Assembly: GCA_003533405.1 (NCBI GenBank)
Contig: DQDL01000068.1
Coordinates: 1-8,592, forward strand
Length of the DNA stretch: 8,592 nucleotides
DNA from: Clostridiales bacterium
GTDB taxonomy: Bacteria > Bacillota > Clostridia > Oscillospirales > Oscillospiraceae
Direction: 5' to 3'
Below are positions 1-6,885 of this stretch, one piece after another. How positions within the stretch are numbered: position 1 is the first letter of the stretch; each line of letters begins with the position of its first letter. The position numbers were made by a program, and so were the translations under genes. The notes under the pieces are model-generated. The model was given only the letters and a program-made list of their open reading frames with translations. It did no database searches and was not told the DNA's origin.

Positions 1-46
1 TTACAGGGCGATTTATCCTTATCTGAATTCGCCCTTGTGGCTCCTT

Positions 47-718
47 TTAAATTATCCTGCCGTCGTTTGAAAAGGTCACGACCTTGAATTGGATGTGCTT
101 TCCGCAGGCGGTGAGCGCACGCCCCAGCGCCATTTCAAGGCCGCCGCAGCAGGGCACCTGCATGCGGGTGAGCGTGACGGACTTTATATCGTTTGCCGCC
201 AGTATCTCGCCGAGCTTTTCGGCGTAATCAACGGGGTCAAGCTTCGGGCAGCCGACGAGCACTACCCTGCCGCTTATAAAATCACGGTGGAAATTGCCGT
301 AGGCGTATGCCGAGCAGTCGGCGGCGATCAAAAGATCGGCGCCGTTATAATACTCCGCCGTTATCGGTGCAAGCCGTAGCTGCACCGGCCAATTTTCTAG
401 CTGCGAGGGACAGTCGCCGGTGTCTAAATTTTTGACCTTTATGCGTGCGGGCATCGAGCCCGGGCAGCCTGCGGTCATCTTTGCCGCCATGTTCGCCTTC
501 ACGGCCGCCTCATCGTATGCCGCCGCTTCACGCTCAACAAAGCTTATTGCGCCCGTCGGGCAGTTGGGCAGACAGTCGCCGAAGCCGTCGCAGTAGTCGT
601 CACGCATGAGCTGCGCCTTGCCGTCAACGAGCGCTATCGCACCCTCGTGGCAGGCGTGAACACATACGCCGCAGCCGTTGCACTTGGCCTTATCTATCTC
701 GATTATTCTTCTTACCAT
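47..718 (-). CDS. Two-cluster 4Fe-4S ferredoxin-like protein
   Basis: A 223-residue cytoplasmic iron-sulfur protein. The N-terminal 60 residues form a bacterial ferredoxin fold. The first cluster motif is complete (Cys13, 16, 19, 23). The second is Cys43-x5-Cys49-x3-Cys53 followed by Pro, with Phe46 where a second cysteine is normally found. The rest (residues 80-223) is not a plain ferredoxin. It carries seven more cysteines (85, 103, 135, 157, 190, 191, 205), including a Cys-Cys-Gly-Gly at 190-193 that resembles CCG-type motifs. Similar proteins occur in anaerobic Firmicutes, often close to Crp/Fnr regulators or hybrid-cluster proteins; I recall this from general knowledge and neither neighbour is present here. 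Role is probably electron transfer or redox sensing, partner unknown. The start is fixed by GGAGG at 726-730, 7 bases before the ATG. The gene is divergent from the psuG operon. No signal peptide or membrane segment is visible. Confidence 0.88.
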   Translation of the reverse strand: MVRRIIEIDKAKCNGCGVCVHACHEGAIALVDGKAQLMRDDYCDGFGDCLPNCPTGAISFVEREAAAYDEAAVKANMAAKMTAGCPGSMPARIKVKNLDTGDCPSQLENWPVQLRLAPITAEYYNGADLLIAADCSAYAYGNFHRDFISGRVVLVGCPKLDPVDYAEKLGEILAANDIKSVTLTRMQVPCCGGLEMALGRALTACGKHIQFKVVTFSNDGRII

Positions 719-762
719 GCCAAAACCTCCGTAAAATTTCTTGCAGCAATAATATAATACAA

Positions 763-791
763 GTTATAGCCCATTGCTGTTGAATTTGCAA
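763..791 (-). promoter_or_regulatory. Candidate promoter of the ferredoxin-like gene
   Basis: Read on the minus strand, TTGCAA (786-791) and TATAAC (763-768) are separated by 17 bases, giving a predicted start near 756 and a leader of about 38 bases with a good ribosome binding site. The -35 is only a partial match to consensus. The AT-rich stretch at 750-760 offers other -10-like hexamers, so the exact start is uncertain. Confidence 0.5.
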
Positions 792-794
792 CAG
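777..794. promoter_or_regulatory. Dyad between divergent promoters, possible operator
   Basis: CTGTTG (777-782) and CAACAG (789-794) are perfect inverted repeats separated by 6 bases. The dyad covers the candidate -35 of the minus-strand ferredoxin promoter and ends 9 bases before the -35 of the plus-strand promoter. The placement fits a repressor or Crp/Fnr-type site, but no regulator gene lies beside it and the motif does not match a site I can name. Confidence 0.35.
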
Positions 795-803
795 TCTGAC
801 CGC

Positions 804-832
804 TTGACATTTTCGAGATAACTGAGTATTAT
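804..832 (+). promoter_or_regulatory. Strong sigma-A promoter of the psuG operon
   Basis: TTGACA (804-809) and TATTAT (827-832) are separated by exactly 17 bases, a near-perfect housekeeping promoter. The predicted start is near 839. The ATG at 831 overlaps the -10 and cannot be translated from this transcript, so the promoter decides the start of the next gene at 864. Confidence 0.8.
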
Positions 833-849
833 GGTCGTGAATTATATTT

Positions 850-854
850 GGAAG
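850..854 (+). promoter_or_regulatory. Ribosome binding site that decides a start
   Basis: GGAAG lies 9 bases upstream of the ATG at 864, within the leader transcribed from the promoter at 804-832. The alternative upstream ATG at 831 has no comparable site and lies in the -10 element. Confidence 0.55.
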
Positions 855-863
855 TCTGACTGT

Positions 864-1385
864 ATGAAGAAAAACACAAAGAAGCGTATTATAATATGTG
901 TAGCGATAGTGCTCGTCATTGCGGTCGCCGCAGTGTATATCCTCAGGAGCACCGGTGCGTCCGAGCTTACGCAGTTTAACTCTGCGTCCATGCTCGACTG
1001 GTCGCTCGGCGGCAGGATAGACGGCATCACGCTCATCCGTGACGCACGCAGCTATGACCCCGAGCACTTTGAGTATTTCACCGACGATAACGGCAGCGGC
1101 ATAAAGAGCCTTAGCTCCAACACCCGCTATTATCTCGGCTACTACCCCAGCGGTAATGTTGATGACTGCCGTGTCGTGGGCTTTGCCACGACCGAAAAGT
1201 CTTATTCAGTTATGGGTATCCGCACAGGCGACGATGAGCTGGAGGCCAAGACCTCCCTGCTCGACGACGGTTACAGCATAGACGGCGGCGGCATGAACAG
1301 CTGCCGTGCCTCAAACGGCAGGGTCAGCGTGTACCTCTCGTTCGAGCACGGTGTCGTCACCGGTGTTGCGGCTTATTTAAATTGA
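864..1385 (+). CDS. Small membrane-anchored protein of unknown function
   Basis: Not recognised. From the ATG at 864 it has 173 residues: a lysine-rich N-terminus (residues 2-8), one hydrophobic helix (about 9-27), then a polar domain (about 29-173). This is the pattern of a signal anchor with the C-terminal domain outside the cell; there is no lipobox. The outer domain holds two cysteines (102 and 147) that could form a disulfide. Its last 60 residues, with an apparent 'MGIRTGDD...LLDDGYSI' start and a beta-rich 'VSVYLSFEHGVVTGVAAYL' end, look like a compact alpha/beta fold seen loosely in small exported Firmicutes proteins; that resemblance is an impression. It is the first gene of the psuG operon, 18 bases before psuG. 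The longer reading from 831 is rejected because that codon lies in the -10 box. Confidence 0.8.
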   Translation: MKKNTKKRIIICVAIVLVIAVAAVYILRSTGASELTQFNSASMLDWSLGGRIDGITLIRDARSYDPEHFEYFTDDNGSGIKSLSSNTRYYLGYYPSGNVDDCRVVGFATTEKSYSVMGIRTGDDELEAKTSLLDDGYSIDGGGMNSCRASNGRVSVYLSFEHGVVTGVAAYLN

Positions 1386-1403
1386 CCACAGGAGGAAAAA
1401 ACT

Positions 1404-2315
<912 letters not shown>

Positions 2316-2328
2316 TAGGATCAATTAG

Positions 2329-2366
2329 AAAACTGTGCAGTTTCGTTTGAAACTGCACAGTTTTTT
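2329..2366 (+). terminator. Intrinsic terminator after psuG, probably bidirectional
   Basis: A perfect 16-bp stem (2329-2344 with 2349-2364), a GTTT loop and a run of six T (2361-2366). Read on the minus strand it ends in four T, so it may also stop transcripts from the convergent transporter gene. Confidence 0.93.
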
Positions 2367-2368
2367 AA

Positions 2369-2394
2369 TACGCCGCAGCTTTCGCCACGGCGTA
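2369..2394 (-). terminator. Hairpin after the first DASS gene
   Basis: On the minus strand, TACGCCG pairs with CGGCGTA; two G-T wobbles and two G-C pairs extend the stem to 11 bp closed by a GAAA tetraloop. It is followed by TT and an A-rich run, not a T-run, so it is a weak terminator alone. It may act with the adjacent 2329-2366 hairpin or protect the 3' end of the message. Confidence 0.45.
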
Positions 2395-2432
2395 CTTCAT
2401 AAATAGAAAGGGGAGTATCGAAAAAGCATGTA

Positions 2433-3863
2433 TCAAAGTAACCCTATTCCCGAGAGGAACGGCCACCACAGGAAGAAAAGCACCGGCGTGAACACGATCT
2501 TGGCAAAAATGACGACCAGCTGATACTTTGCGTAATCGGTCTGCGTGTAAGCGCCGTAGCTTGCAACAACAAGCGGTGCGGGTGCGTGGTAGTACAGGAC
2601 CGTCGGCTGCATGTAGCCCTGCAAAAGTGCGGCATACAGCGCCGGGAAGCCCAGTCCCTCGGCAATCGGGAACAAAAACGGCATGAACAGCAGCGGAGCG
2701 CCTATCGAAAGGCCGAGCCATGCCGTCAGCTGGGAAATGAGCCACACCAGAACGAGGAATCCCCACTTACCGTGGAACACCCCGCCGAGCCACTGGAACA
2801 CTCGGGTGAAGGCTTCATTTATATTCACCTCGTCCATCATCGTCGGGAAGCCGAGCACGGCAGCGACAAAAATGATGATGGGCCAGTTTATCTTCTGCAT
2901 CGTTTCACGGAAGTTTAATACGCCGACCTTGGGCAGCACGGCGATGAACGCAATGACGAGCGCCACGGTGGCGACATGGATGCCCGTTGCGAAATTCGTG
3001 ATCCACAAAATCAGTGCGGCGCAGAACAGTACCGTTGCCTTTTTCTCATCCCTGCTCATTTTGCCGAGTTCATCCAGCTGCTTCTGGATGGTCTCCTTGC
3101 CGTTTTCAAGCTCGGTTTTTTCGGGCTTGAGCGTGAGCTTGTATGAAAGCAGCAGCACAACGCAGACGAATATCGTGTCCGGCAAGAGTGCAAGCAGCCA
3201 GCCAAGCCATGTGACGCCGTAGCCGGCATCCTCAAGGCTGCCGAGCAGGATCAGGTTATGGCTCGAACCGGACAGCGAGTGGTTGCCGCACAGCAAAACG
3301 ACGATGGGCACGGTGAGCATCAGTATTTTTGCGACATTGCTCTTGCGGTCGAGCCCGTACAGCTCCACAAGCGGGAATATCTGCGCACCTAGGATGAGCG
3401 CCAGCACCGTGCCGGACGGAATGATGAGCGCACACAGGCAGGCGATAAGCATTATCGTCCCCGTCACCTTCCACACGCTCAGTCTGTCGCCGCCGAAGCG
3501 TTTCAGAAGATTGAGCGTAAAGCGCTTATCCAGCCCCGAGACCGAGACCAGCCGCCCTATCACAAGGCCACCGAACAAAAACCACGTCGTAGAGCTCGTC
3601 CAGCCGGAAAATGACACCTTCCACGACACGATACCGAGCGCCGTCGGCAGTATCATAAGAAGCAATGCAGTCATTTCCGCCGGTATCGGGTGGAATATCC
3701 ACAAAAGCAGGCACAGGCAGAAAACCGCAAGCATGTGCATGCCGTCGCCGTCGAGCCCGAGAACGGGGTCTGTAAACCAAACCAGAGCCGCAGCAGCAAT
3801 ACTGATCGCAGCCCCGATATACGCAGGGACAATATTTTTCTTCATACTGTTCATTGTATTCAT
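2433..3863 (-). CDS. DASS/SLC13-family anion transporter (first copy)
   Basis: A 476-residue integral membrane protein of the divalent anion:sodium symporter group, which imports di- or tricarboxylates, sulfate or related anions. Seen: about a dozen hydrophobic segments, 'FHPIPAEMTALLL' (57-69), 'FGGLVIGRLVSVSGLDKR' (97-114), a charged loop with 'LGKMSRDEKK' (266-275), 'WPIIIFVAAVLGFP' (327-340), and 'YYHAPAPLVVASYG' (424-437). In the places of the two SNT motifs of typical DASS carriers stand 'IPSGT' (148-152) and 'LSIGAP' (385-390). Clearly paralogous to the carrier at 4572-6038. Start is uncertain: Met1, Met4 and Met7 are all possible and none has a good ribosome binding site. Divergent from the marR gene, convergent with psuG. 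Substrate not predictable. Confidence 0.9.
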   Translation of the reverse strand: MNTMNSMKKNIVPAYIGAAISIAAAALVWFTDPVLGLDGDGMHMLAVFCLCLLLWIFHPIPAEMTALLLMILPTALGIVSWKVSFSGWTSSTTWFLFGGLVIGRLVSVSGLDKRFTLNLLKRFGGDRLSVWKVTGTIMLIACLCALIIPSGTVLALILGAQIFPLVELYGLDRKSNVAKILMLTVPIVVLLCGNHSLSGSSHNLILLGSLEDAGYGVTWLGWLLALLPDTIFVCVVLLLSYKLTLKPEKTELENGKETIQKQLDELGKMSRDEKKATVLFCAALILWITNFATGIHVATVALVIAFIAVLPKVGVLNFRETMQKINWPIIIFVAAVLGFPTMMDEVNINEAFTRVFQWLGGVFHGKWGFLVLVWLISQLTAWLGLSIGAPLLFMPFLFPIAEGLGFPALYAALLQGYMQPTVLYYHAPAPLVVASYGAYTQTDYAKYQLVVIFAKIVFTPVLFFLWWPFLSGIGLL

Positions 3864-3875
3864 GGCATTAGTCCA

Positions 3876-3904
3876 AATATATAGAAATTGTAAATTTCAG
3901 TCGA
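3876..3904 (-). promoter_or_regulatory. Candidate promoter of the first DASS gene with dyad in its spacer
   Basis: On the minus strand, TCGACT (3899-3904) and TATATT (3876-3881) are 17 bases apart. The spacer is almost filled by the inverted repeat GAAATT-GTA-AATTTC (3884-3898, plus-strand reading). The -35 matches consensus at only four positions, which would suit a regulated promoter. The predicted start near 3869 gives a leader of only about 6 bases to the ATG at 3863, favouring Met4 or Met7 as the true start, or another promoter. Confidence 0.4.
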
Positions 3905-3910
3905 TGGTGA

Positions 3911-3939
3911 TTGACAAATCGTCGAATTCGATATATGAT
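3911..3939 (+). promoter_or_regulatory. Strong sigma-A promoter of the marR gene
   Basis: TTGACA (3911-3916) and TATGAT (3934-3939) are separated by 17 bases, with a predicted start near 3946. The spacer contains the 10-bp palindrome TCGAATTCGA (3922-3931), a possible autoregulatory site. The hexamers and spacer length are the same as in the nitroreductase promoter. Confidence 0.75.
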
Positions 3940-3975
3940 ATGCAATGTAAAATATTAGCGAGTGCTCGGTATATT

Positions 3976-3982
3976 GAGGAGG
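3976..3982 (+). promoter_or_regulatory. Ribosome binding site that decides the marR start
   Basis: GAGGAGG lies 5 bases before the ATG at 3988. It marks where translation begins in a frame that is open for some 700 bases upstream. Confidence 0.85.
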
Positions 3983-3987
3983 CCGGT

Positions 3988-4494
3988 ATGAGTAATTCAA
4001 ACAGCAGTGGTTTTCAGAAGGAAAAGTCCTACGGCTCGGCATATGCGATATGGATCCTGCTTCAGCAGACAAAGGACGCCATGCTCGATGCCCGTGAAGC
4101 GAATCTTAAGAAGCTCGGCATATCCGCAGCGGAGGCATCGGTGCTGATGGTGCTGGATATCATCCACTCCACACCCGGGATAAAGCCCACCCCATCGGAG
4201 ATCGGCCGCTGGATCGTGCGTGAGCCGCACACCGTGTCCACCCTGCTCATCAGGATGGAGAAGAAGGGGCTCATACAAAGGATACACGATTCCGAGCGCA
4301 AAAATCAAGTGCTTATATTTATGACCGAGCAGGGCTATGACAAGTTTGCGCTCGCCATGCAGGACACCGTTGTCGACGGTATCATTTCAAAAAGCCTCAC
4401 AGATGAGCAGCAGGCCACGCTGCGTGAGCTGCTGACTATACTGCGCAATGCGACATTTGAGCACTTGGATAAGGAAATCTGCTTTGATCCTTAA
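3988..4494 (+). CDS. MarR-family transcriptional regulator
   Basis: A 168-residue winged-helix repressor-type protein, normal length for MarR. Seen: helical dimerisation segment (about 18-42), helix-turn-helix region (45-98) with 'SEIGRWIV' (70-77) and a recognition helix around 'REPHTVSTLLIRMEKKGLI' (78-96), a wing at 100-113 rich in charged residues ('HDSERKNQVLIFMT'), and a long C-terminal dimerisation helix (114-162). The only cysteine is near the end (Cys165), so it is not an OhrR-type peroxide sensor; a small-molecule ligand such as an organic acid or phenolic compound is more likely (inference). The start at 3988 follows GAGGAGG (3976-3982) and the promoter at 3911-3939; the frame stays open far upstream, antisense to the transporter, but that is not coding. 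It is divergent from one DASS carrier and convergent with the other, the usual position for a local regulator. Confidence 0.92.
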   Translation: MSNSNSSGFQKEKSYGSAYAIWILLQQTKDAMLDAREANLKKLGISAAEASVLMVLDIIHSTPGIKPTPSEIGRWIVREPHTVSTLLIRMEKKGLIQRIHDSERKNQVLIFMTEQGYDKFALAMQDTVVDGIISKSLTDEQQATLRELLTILRNATFEHLDKEICFDP

Positions 4495-4518
4495 AGTTTT
4501 TTAATATTGTTGAATACT

Positions 4519-4557
4519 CCAAAAGAGCCTGCCGGGTGGTAGGCTCTTTTGGTTTTT
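4519..4557 (+). terminator. Intrinsic terminator after marR
   Basis: A 12-bp perfect stem (4519-4530 with 4541-4552), extended by one wobble and two G-C pairs to a GGGT loop, then five T. On the minus strand there is no T-run after the stem, so it would be a poor terminator for the convergent second DASS gene. Confidence 0.9.
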
Positions 4558-4571
4558 GAAAGGGGTATTTA

Positions 4572-6038
4572 TCAGAAGATGAGACCCCAGCTTGCGCACA
4601 GCGGCCACCATACATACCACATAAGCAGCAGTACGGGTATCCACGCAAGCATGTATACAAAGCCCATCTTGATAAAATCGGTCTGCTCAAATGTGCCGTA
4701 ACCGGACGCAATGAGCGGGTGCGGACCGTGGTAGAAGAATACCATCGGTGCGGAGAGGGTGCAGACGAAAACGACGGCTGCGTAAGGAACGCCGAGGCTT
4801 GCGCACAGCGGGAAGAGCATGGGCAGCATGATGGGTGCGGTCGCCATGCTGAGGCCGAGCCAGCAGCCGATCTGAGTGAGCAGCCAAACAACGCCGAGGA
4901 AGATCAGCGGCGAGGTGATAGAGCCGCCCATGATGCTGTTGAATGCACTGTTGAACGCTGCGTCAACCCCGAGCTTGCCCATAACGGAGGGCATGCCCAT
5001 GACTGCTGCGGTAAAGATAAGGATCGGCCAGTTGAGGCGGCTGATGCCGTCACGGAAGCTCTGAACGCCGATCTTGGGCAGCATGGAAAGAAGTGCAACA
5101 CCGATCGCAACAGAGGCAACGGGGATGTTGGTCAGCTCGCCCGTCATCCACAGGATGAGTGCCAGTGCAAACAGCACGGCCGCTCTCTTCTCCTCGGGCT
5201 TCATCTTGCCGAGCTCCTTGACCTTCTCCTTCATGACGGCTGCACCGCCCTGAAGCTCGGGAACCTCCGGCTTGTAGGCCGCTCTTATCACGAAGTACAT
5301 GATAAGGCACACGATGATGCAGGCAGGCGCCATGGAGATAAACCAGTTGAGCCATGAGATATTCTCATTTACATTGTCGGCGAGAGTGCCCCAGACTACC
5401 ATGTTGAAGTTAGAGCCGGTGAGGAACATTTTGCCGTTTGTCACGACGACAAAGACCGCAAACATCAGAAGGCCCTTGCCGATGTTGCTCTTGCTCTCAA
5501 CGCCGAAGGCGCTGATGAAGGGGAAGAATATGACGCACAGGAGCGTGATCATGACCGTGCCGGAGGGGATGACGAAGGTCGCAATGAATGCAACGATGAA
5601 TACCGACAGCAGGACGCCCTTGTATGAGCTTCCGAAGCGGCCGAGCTTTGCAAGAACATTGTAAGCAACACGCTTGTCAAGCCCCGTCACGGAGACTATC
5701 TTTCCGCACAGAAGTGCGCCGAAGATGAACCATGTGGTGTTTGAGGTGAAGCCGCCGAATGCGGTCTTCATGTCGACGATGTTCAGAAGGAACGGCAGCG
5801 TTATCAAAAGCAGCGCCGTAAATTCGCTGGGTATAGGCTGGGTAAACCAGAAGATGACGCACATTATCAGGATCGCAAAGTAGTGCTGTCCACCGGCTTC
5901 CATGCCCCAAAACGGACCGACATTCCACAAAATTATACAAACTATGATACCGAGAGCAGCTCCAATAAGCTGCAAGGGGGTCAGCGGCTTTTCAGGCCGA
6001 CCTGCCGGACGGGCTCCGGCTGCGTTAGGTGCAGGCAT
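4572..6038 (-). CDS. DASS/SLC13-family anion transporter (second copy)
   Basis: A 488-residue integral membrane carrier, paralogous to the one at 2433-3863 along its whole length. Shared blocks: 'FTQPIPSEFTALLLITLP' (65-82), 'TTWFIFGALLCGKIVSVTGLDKR' region (101-123), 'LGKMKPEEKRAAVLFALALI' (276-295), 'NWPILIFTAAVMGMPSVM' (336-353), 'FYHGPHPLIASGYG' (435-448) and 'EQTDF' (451-455). It has an extra Ala/Pro/Arg-rich N-terminal tail of about 20 residues that the first copy lacks. SNT motifs are again replaced, by 'IPSGT' (157-161) and 'LSMATAP' (396-402). The start is set by GGAGG at 6046-6050. It lies 30 bases after the nitroreductase gene with no terminator between, so the two are probably one transcript. 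Role: import or exchange of an organic or inorganic anion, substrate unknown. Confidence 0.92.
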   Translation of the reverse strand: MPAPNAAGARPAGRPEKPLTPLQLIGAALGIIVCIILWNVGPFWGMEAGGQHYFAILIMCVIFWFTQPIPSEFTALLLITLPFLLNIVDMKTAFGGFTSNTTWFIFGALLCGKIVSVTGLDKRVAYNVLAKLGRFGSSYKGVLLSVFIVAFIATFVIPSGTVMITLLCVIFFPFISAFGVESKSNIGKGLLMFAVFVVVTNGKMFLTGSNFNMVVWGTLADNVNENISWLNWFISMAPACIIVCLIMYFVIRAAYKPEVPELQGGAAVMKEKVKELGKMKPEEKRAAVLFALALILWMTGELTNIPVASVAIGVALLSMLPKIGVQSFRDGISRLNWPILIFTAAVMGMPSVMGKLGVDAAFNSAFNSIMGGSITSPLIFLGVVWLLTQIGCWLGLSMATAPIMLPMLFPLCASLGVPYAAVVFVCTLSAPMVFFYHGPHPLIASGYGTFEQTDFIKMGFVYMLAWIPVLLLMWYVWWPLCASWGLIF

Positions 6039-6068
6039 TTTTAATCCTCCGTTCTTTTTCGTATTTGC

Positions 6069-6833
6069 TTACTTCTTCTCGCCGCCGGGGTTGTAGTTGG
6101 AACGACCCTGGCCACGGATCTTCTCTATGTGCTTGAGCACACCGTCACCGGTCAGGAGCTTATCCATGTCGTAGTGCTCGTAATGGACAAGATCCTCAAG
6201 CGGCAGGCGCTTGGGAGGGCCGGGCTCGTAGGCACGGTAGCCGACCGGCACCATGGTGTAGAGCCTCACGGGCTCCGGGATACCGAGCACCTTGCGGTAG
6301 CCGTCCTGAGAGTTGGTGTCTATCCTTGCACTGCTCAGTCCGAGCGACGCTGCGGCAAGCTGAGTGAGCATCGAGACATGACCCATCGTGCACGACAGAA
6401 CACTTACGCTGCCGTCGGCGAGGTTTGCCCTTGCCGAGAGCACCGAGCCGAACTGCTTACGGGGATCGTAAAGCAGGCAGATCATCGCCGGGGCATCGGC
6501 CCAGCCGGTCGCACGCTTTGCGTTCTCCTCCATCTCGTTTGCAGGAAAATTGAAATATGGGTGTCTCAGCTCGGGGACACGCTGCTGTTCGAGCCAGTAG
6601 GTGAACTGATAATCGTCGTGAAGATAGACCTCACGCAGCTTTGCCATCGTCTCGGGGTTTTTGATTATCATGAACTCCCAAGGCTGAGAGTTGCCGCCGG
6701 ACATTGCCAGGTGTGCGGCATCGCATATCTTCAATAGATCCTCGTCGGCAACGGGCTGATTTGTGAATCGGCGTATGCTTCTGCGCCATGTAAGGGTTTC
6801 CATCAGGCTGCCATAGGTGTTTGGAGCTGCCAT
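6069..6833 (-). CDS. Nitroreductase-family flavoprotein
   Basis: A 254-residue FMN-dependent oxidoreductase of the nitroreductase superfamily, acting as a homodimer in the cytoplasm with NAD(P)H or another donor. Seen: 'RRSIRRF' (17-23) and 'SGGNSQPWEFMII' (45-57), which bind the FMN phosphate and ring in this family; 'WADAPAMICLLYDP' (111-124); 'GLSSARI' (165-171); and a C-terminal 'PPKRLPLEDLVHYEHYD' block (206-222) common in this superfamily. The insertion around 70-105 is rich in aromatic and acidic residues and probably shapes the active site. No signal peptide. The start is set by GAAGG at 6841-6845, 7 bases before ATG. It is the first gene of an operon with the second DASS carrier, suggesting that it reduces what the carrier brings in. 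Family members reduce nitro, enoate, quinone or halogenated aromatic substrates; which applies here cannot be told. Confidence 0.92.
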   Translation of the reverse strand: MAAPNTYGSLMETLTWRRSIRRFTNQPVADEDLLKICDAAHLAMSGGNSQPWEFMIIKNPETMAKLREVYLHDDYQFTYWLEQQRVPELRHPYFNFPANEMEENAKRATGWADAPAMICLLYDPRKQFGSVLSARANLADGSVSVLSCTMGHVSMLTQLAAASLGLSSARIDTNSQDGYRKVLGIPEPVRLYTMVPVGYRAYEPGPPKRLPLEDLVHYEHYDMDKLLTGDGVLKHIEKIRGQGRSNYNPGGEKK

Positions 6834-6864
6834 ATCAATACCTTCTTTCCTTTTAGTATGTCGA

Positions 6865-6879
6865 ATAGGTTTAACCTAT
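6865..6879. promoter_or_regulatory. Perfect 15-bp palindrome at the nitroreductase transcription start
   Basis: ATAGGTT-T-AACCTAT has two perfect 7-bp arms around one base. It covers about +1 to +15 of the transcript predicted from the promoter at 6886-6914, the classic place for a repressor site. The size and symmetry fit a MarR-family dimer, and the marR gene in the window is the obvious candidate, but the same palindrome does not occur at the marR or first DASS promoters. Confidence 0.6.
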
Positions 6880-6885
6880 GTGACT

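Noticed and set aside
25..36. GAATTCGCCCTT, the same 12 bases that flank inserts in TOPO-type cloning vectors, within a possible 7-bp hairpin (AGGGCGA 5-11 with TCGCCCT 29-35).
   Set aside because: The bases on either side do not continue any TOPO vector sequence I know, so vector carry-over is unlikely and chance is enough. The hairpin has a 17-base loop and no T-run, so it is not called as a terminator of the ferredoxin-like gene.
1..46. Search for the start of another minus-strand gene beyond the ferredoxin-like stop, because an AAGGAG-like sequence follows it.
   Set aside because: No ATG, GTG or TTG start at a suitable distance is present before the window edge, so nothing can be called.
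690..1067. Minus-strand open frame across the divergent promoter region and the start of the small anchored gene.
   Set aside because: It overlaps the two promoters and the start of a better supported gene and shows no recognisable protein pattern.
3283..3987. Long open frame upstream of, and continuous with, marR.
   Set aside because: It is antisense to the DASS carrier and lacks any regulator-like sequence; the promoter and GAGGAGG place the start at 3988.
4719..5357. A 212-codon plus-strand open frame inside the second DASS gene.
   Set aside because: Its composition (His, Glu, Asp, Ala, Gly rich, no fold-like pattern) is that of a shadow frame of the transporter on the opposite strand.
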